In this document: positions 12,168 through 14,579 of the stretch, piece after piece
Layout: each line of letters begins with the position of its first letter
Position numbering within the stretch: the first letter of the stretch is position 1
DNA from: Desulfobacter sp.
GTDB lineage: Bacteria; Desulfobacterota; Desulfobacteria; Desulfobacterales; Desulfobacteraceae
Assembly (NCBI GenBank): GCA_030145005.1
Contig: JAQYWJ010000035.1
Location: forward strand, 1-14,579
Reading direction: 5' to 3'
Length of the DNA stretch: 14,579 nt
Made by a program: the position numbers and the translations under genes
Notes under the pieces: generated by a model
The model's input: the letters and a program-made list of their open reading frames with translations, nothing else
Databases searched by the model: none
What the model was told of the DNA's origin: nothing

Positions 12168-14039
12168 ATGAAGTTTTTTATGACCTTGTTGATGCTGCTG
12201 GTGACGCCGGCGGCAGTTCTGGCTTCCGGCGGAGGGCATGAAGCCGCCGGGGCAGTTGTTGATTTTACACAGTCGGCATACGGCTATTTAGGCATTGCAA
12301 TGTTTGTCCTGGCCTATTGCCTGGTTCCATTTGAAGAAGTAATACATCTTAGAAAAAGCAAGCCGGTCATACTGGCTGCGGGTGTCATCTGGGTGCTGGT
12401 CGCACTGGCCTATGCCAGCGTTGGCGATACCCATACCGCCCATGAAGCCATCAAACACGGCCTTCTGGAATATGCGGAGCTGTTTTTGTTCCTCCTGGTG
12501 GCCATGACCTATATCAACTCCCTTGAAGAAAGGGGCGTATTTCAGTGTCTCAGGGCGTTTCTGGTCAACCGGGGATTTTCCCTGGTGAAGATTTACTGGA
12601 TTACGGGTGTACTGGCGTTTTTCATCTCTCCGATCGCAGACAACCTGACCACCGCACTTCTGATGGGTGCCGTAGCCATGGCCGTGGGCGGAAAGAATAA
12701 AAAATTTGTGGTACTGGCCTGCATTAATATTGTGGTTGCCGCCAACGCCGGTGGTGCTTTTTCTCCCTTTGGAGATATTACCACCCTGATGGTCTGGCAG
12801 AAGGGTAAAATCACTTTCATTGAATTTTTCGATCTGTTTATCCCGTCAGCCATTAACTGGCTGGTGCCGGCCGTCATCATGATGTTTGCCATAGAAAAAT
12901 CAGATGCCCAGGCGAGCAATGAAAAAGCGACCATGAAATATGGCGCAGTGGCCATGATGGTTTTCTTTTTGCTGACCATTGTGACCGCGGTTTCTTTTCA
13001 CAACTTTCTGCACCTGCCGCCTGCAGCAGGCATGATGCTGGGGCTCGGGTACCTTGGATTTTTATCCTACTTCGTCAAACGCCATGAGGGCCGCTCCAAC
13101 AAATACGATCCCATCCTAGGTTCACGAAGATATGAGCCCTTTAATCCCATGTGGGCGACCGAGAAAAGCAATAAAGACATCTCAGGCATTATGGAGTCCA
13201 TTGATCATCCAGCCTTTGCCATTGGTACCGATGGAAAGGTCACTCACTGGAACAAGCCCCTAGAGGAGTTAACCGGCGTACCCGCAGAAGAGCGCATCGG
13301 CACCGATCGGCACTGGTCACCGTTCTGGCCTGAAAAACAAAAAATTCTGGTTGATATGGTGCTGGAAAGAGCGCCTGAAAAAGAATTTGAAAAGAACTAT
13401 GGCAGCAAACACCACGTCAGCGAAATTTTCGAATCCGGCCATGAGGCAGCCCACTTCTTCCCAACCATCGGTGAAAACGGTGCCACTCTGGTGATGACAG
13501 CCGCACCGGTAAGAGATAAAAGCGGTGAGGTGATCGGCGCCATTGAAATTGTCCGGGATGTTGAAACCTTTTCTTCTGAGCAAGTCCAGTTTGACCTGAT
13601 GAATAGAATTGCACGGGCCGAGTGGGATACCCTCTTGTTTTTCTACGGCGTAATTCTGTGTGTTGGCGGGCTGTCTCAGTTCGGATACCTGAGTCTGGTC
13701 TCACACCAGATGTATGTCCAGCTTGGACCCACCTGGGCCAACGCTCTGGTCGGTGTCCTGTCAGCCATCGTTGATAATATACCCGTCATGTTCGCGGTGC
13801 TTACCATGAATCCGGAGATGTCCCACGGCCAGTGGCTCCTGGTCACCCTGACGGCCGGTGTGGGCGGATCGCTCCTGTCCATCGGATCTGCCGCCGGTGT
13901 TGCCCTGATGGGAACCGCACGGGGGGTTTACACCTTTGGTGCCCACCTGAAATGGACGCCTGTAATTGCACTGGGATACATCCTGGCCATCCTTGCCCAT
14001 TTGTGGATTAACTCTTCCCTGATGCATATAATGAATTAA
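12168..14039 (+). CDS. nhaD: NhaD Na+/H+ antiporter with inserted PAS sensory domain (623 aa)
   Basis: The start is ATG 12168, with GGAG 7 nt upstream. An in-frame ATG at 12141 lacks a good site and would precede the signal peptide. Residues 1-19 look like a cleavable signal (cut after AAVLA). Residues 35-305 form the first transport half with ISPIADNLTTALLMG (D158, N159), N193 and FSPFGDITTLMVW (D203, T205, T206). Residues 485-620 form the second half with EWDTLLFFYGVILCVGG, LSAIVDNIPVMFAV (D536, N537) and GGSLLSIGSAAGVALMG. These match the polar residues known to matter in Vibrio NhaD. Between the halves, residues about 338-466 are a PAS domain: IMESIDHPAFAIGTDGKVTHWN, LEELTGVPAEERIGTDRHW, and APVRDKSGEVIGAIEIVRDV at its end. 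Plain NhaD is roughly 130-150 residues shorter. The insertion lies in the loop just before the second half, predicted cytoplasmic. There is no kinase or cyclase output, so the PAS domain probably gates transport directly (inference). Confidence 0.92.
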   Translation: MKFFMTLLMLLVTPAAVLASGGGHEAAGAVVDFTQSAYGYLGIAMFVLAYCLVPFEEVIHLRKSKPVILAAGVIWVLVALAYASVGDTHTAHEAIKHGLLEYAELFLFLLVAMTYINSLEERGVFQCLRAFLVNRGFSLVKIYWITGVLAFFISPIADNLTTALLMGAVAMAVGGKNKKFVVLACINIVVAANAGGAFSPFGDITTLMVWQKGKITFIEFFDLFIPSAINWLVPAVIMMFAIEKSDAQASNEKATMKYGAVAMMVFFLLTIVTAVSFHNFLHLPPAAGMMLGLGYLGFLSYFVKRHEGRSNKYDPILGSRRYEPFNPMWATEKSNKDISGIMESIDHPAFAIGTDGKVTHWNKPLEELTGVPAEERIGTDRHWSPFWPEKQKILVDMVLERAPEKEFEKNYGSKHHVSEIFESGHEAAHFFPTIGENGATLVMTAAPVRDKSGEVIGAIEIVRDVETFSSEQVQFDLMNRIARAEWDTLLFFYGVILCVGGLSQFGYLSLVSHQMYVQLGPTWANALVGVLSAIVDNIPVMFAVLTMNPEMSHGQWLLVTLTAGVGGSLLSIGSAAGVALMGTARGVYTFGAHLKWTPVIALGYILAILAHLWINSSLMHIMN

Positions 14040-14060
14040 TCACCTTTTCCATATTTAAGT

Positions 14061-14098
14061 AAAAAAGAGGCGCCATTTACCGGTGCCTCTTTTTTTTT
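14061..14098 (+). terminator. intrinsic terminator of the PAS-NhaD gene
   Basis: A 9-bp stem (AGAGGCGCC at 14066-14074 with GGTGCCTCT at 14082-14090, one G-U pair) with a 7-nt loop is followed directly by eight T. It begins 27 nt after the stop codon. A run of A before the stem would make it work weakly in the other direction too. Confidence 0.93.
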
Positions 14099-14105
14099 GA
14101 TACCA

Positions 14106-14579
14106 GGTTCTGTTGCAAAAAATTCTGAATCCATGTTAAAAGCATTTCCTCAAACTCAAATACCTGGGAAAATGTGTTCATGATTTCGAAAAATCCGTTC
14201 AAGTGGCGTCATTTTGAAAAAGAGATTATCCTTCTAAATGTTCGGTGGTATTTGCGTTATGCCCTTAGCTACCGGGATCTGGAAGGAATGATGCTGGAAC
14301 GGGAGGTAAAGGTTGATCACACGACCATATACCGGTGGGTTCAAAGCTATTCCCCGGAAATTGAGAAACGGTGCCGGCCCTACCTTCGACCAACAAATGA
14401 TTCATACCGGGTTGACGAGACCTATATCAAGGTCAAGAGCAAATGGAAGTACCTGTATCGGGCGGTTGATTCTCAAGGAAATACAATTGATTTCATACTT
14501 CGAGCAAAAAGAGATACCAACGCTGCCAAACGGTTTTTCAGGAAGGCCTTAAAATCCTCACATACGTCAACACCCAGGG
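14106..14579 (+). mobile_element. IS6-family insertion sequence, left end, truncated by window edge
   Basis: The left terminal inverted repeat GGTTCTGTTGCAAA starts at 14106 and matches the IS6-family end consensus. The transposase gene starts 74 nt inside it. The element begins 7 nt after the T-tract of the nhaD terminator, so it landed in the intergenic space without touching the gene. If the element is intact, the flanking 8 bases 14098-14105 (TGATACCA) would be one copy of the target duplication. The right end is outside the window. Confidence 0.88.
14180..14579 (+). CDS. IS6-family transposase, N-terminal 133 codons
   Basis: The protein opens MISKNPFKWRHFEKEIILLN and then gives VRWYLRYALSYRDLEGMMLE, a helix-turn-helix-like block ending VDHTTIYRWVQ (45-55). 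The catalytic-domain start is YRVDETYIKVKSKWKYLYRA (76-95) with the first DDE Asp at D79. VDSQGNTIDFILRAKRDTNAAKRFF follows (96-120). This is the standard IS6/IS26-family order. The second Asp and the Glu lie beyond the window edge, so integrity cannot be judged. No frameshift or stop is seen in the part present. ATG 14180 is the family-typical start. An in-frame GTG at 14174 would add two residues. Confidence 0.93.
   Translation, partial: MISKNPFKWRHFEKEIILLNVRWYLRYALSYRDLEGMMLEREVKVDHTTIYRWVQSYSPEIEKRCRPYLRPTNDSYRVDETYIKVKSKWKYLYRAVDSQGNTIDFILRAKRDTNAAKRFFRKALKSSHTSTPR

Noticed and set aside
12593..12979. Minus-strand 128-codon frame inside the NhaD gene
   Set aside because: It is an antisense shadow of the DN-motif transport half, and its product is only a mirror of hydrophobic codons.

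Overview
The window looks like chromosomal DNA from a marine-type sulfate reducer of the Desulfobacterota (Desulfobacteraceae-like). That guess rests on protein style: an Mrp-like antiporter cluster with deconstructed MrpA pieces and short companion membrane proteins, and a PAS domain of a kind common in that group. It is an inference, not a search result. The content is almost entirely sodium/proton bioenergetics plus regulators.

Minus strand, read from high to low coordinates. A single-receiver response regulator (8630-9103) is followed by a perfect 48-bp palindrome. Next comes a tightly packed Mrp/Mnh-type cation/proton antiporter operon: mrpE, mrpF, mrpG, an MbhD-type DUF4040 subunit, an MbhE-MrpB fusion, mrpC, two 490-500-residue D-type antiporter subunits, a 44-residue and a 91-residue small membrane protein, and a third, longer D-type subunit of 608 residues. 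A cyclic-nucleotide-binding-domain protein follows and runs off the left edge. Spacings are mostly -11 to +25 nt. The exception is a 163-nt gap (4187-4349) between the two D-type genes, filled by nested inverted repeats.

Upstream of the response regulator is a 348-nt gap with one hairpin. Then comes a second minus-strand pair (9452-11729): an ArsB/NhaD-superfamily ion transporter and an eIF-2B-alpha-like protein that lacks the catalytic residues of the sugar-isomerase relatives. Divergent from it, on the plus strand, is a 623-residue NhaD Na+/H+ antiporter (12168-14039) with a PAS sensory domain inserted between its two transport halves. It has good sigma70-type promoters, operator-like dyads and a clean intrinsic terminator. 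The right edge holds the left end and the first 133 codons of an IS6-family insertion sequence.

Working model (inference): a Na+/H+ homeostasis island joins a multi-subunit Mrp-like antiporter to two NhaD/ArsB-type carriers. Three sensory or signalling modules sit beside or inside the transport genes: the PAS domain inside NhaD, a receiver with Glu at the phosphoacceptor position, and a cNMP-fold protein with an altered cassette. The best candidate for something undescribed is the PAS-NhaD fusion. The pseudo-receiver and the non-catalytic eIF-2B homologue follow. No tRNA, rRNA or CRISPR array was seen.
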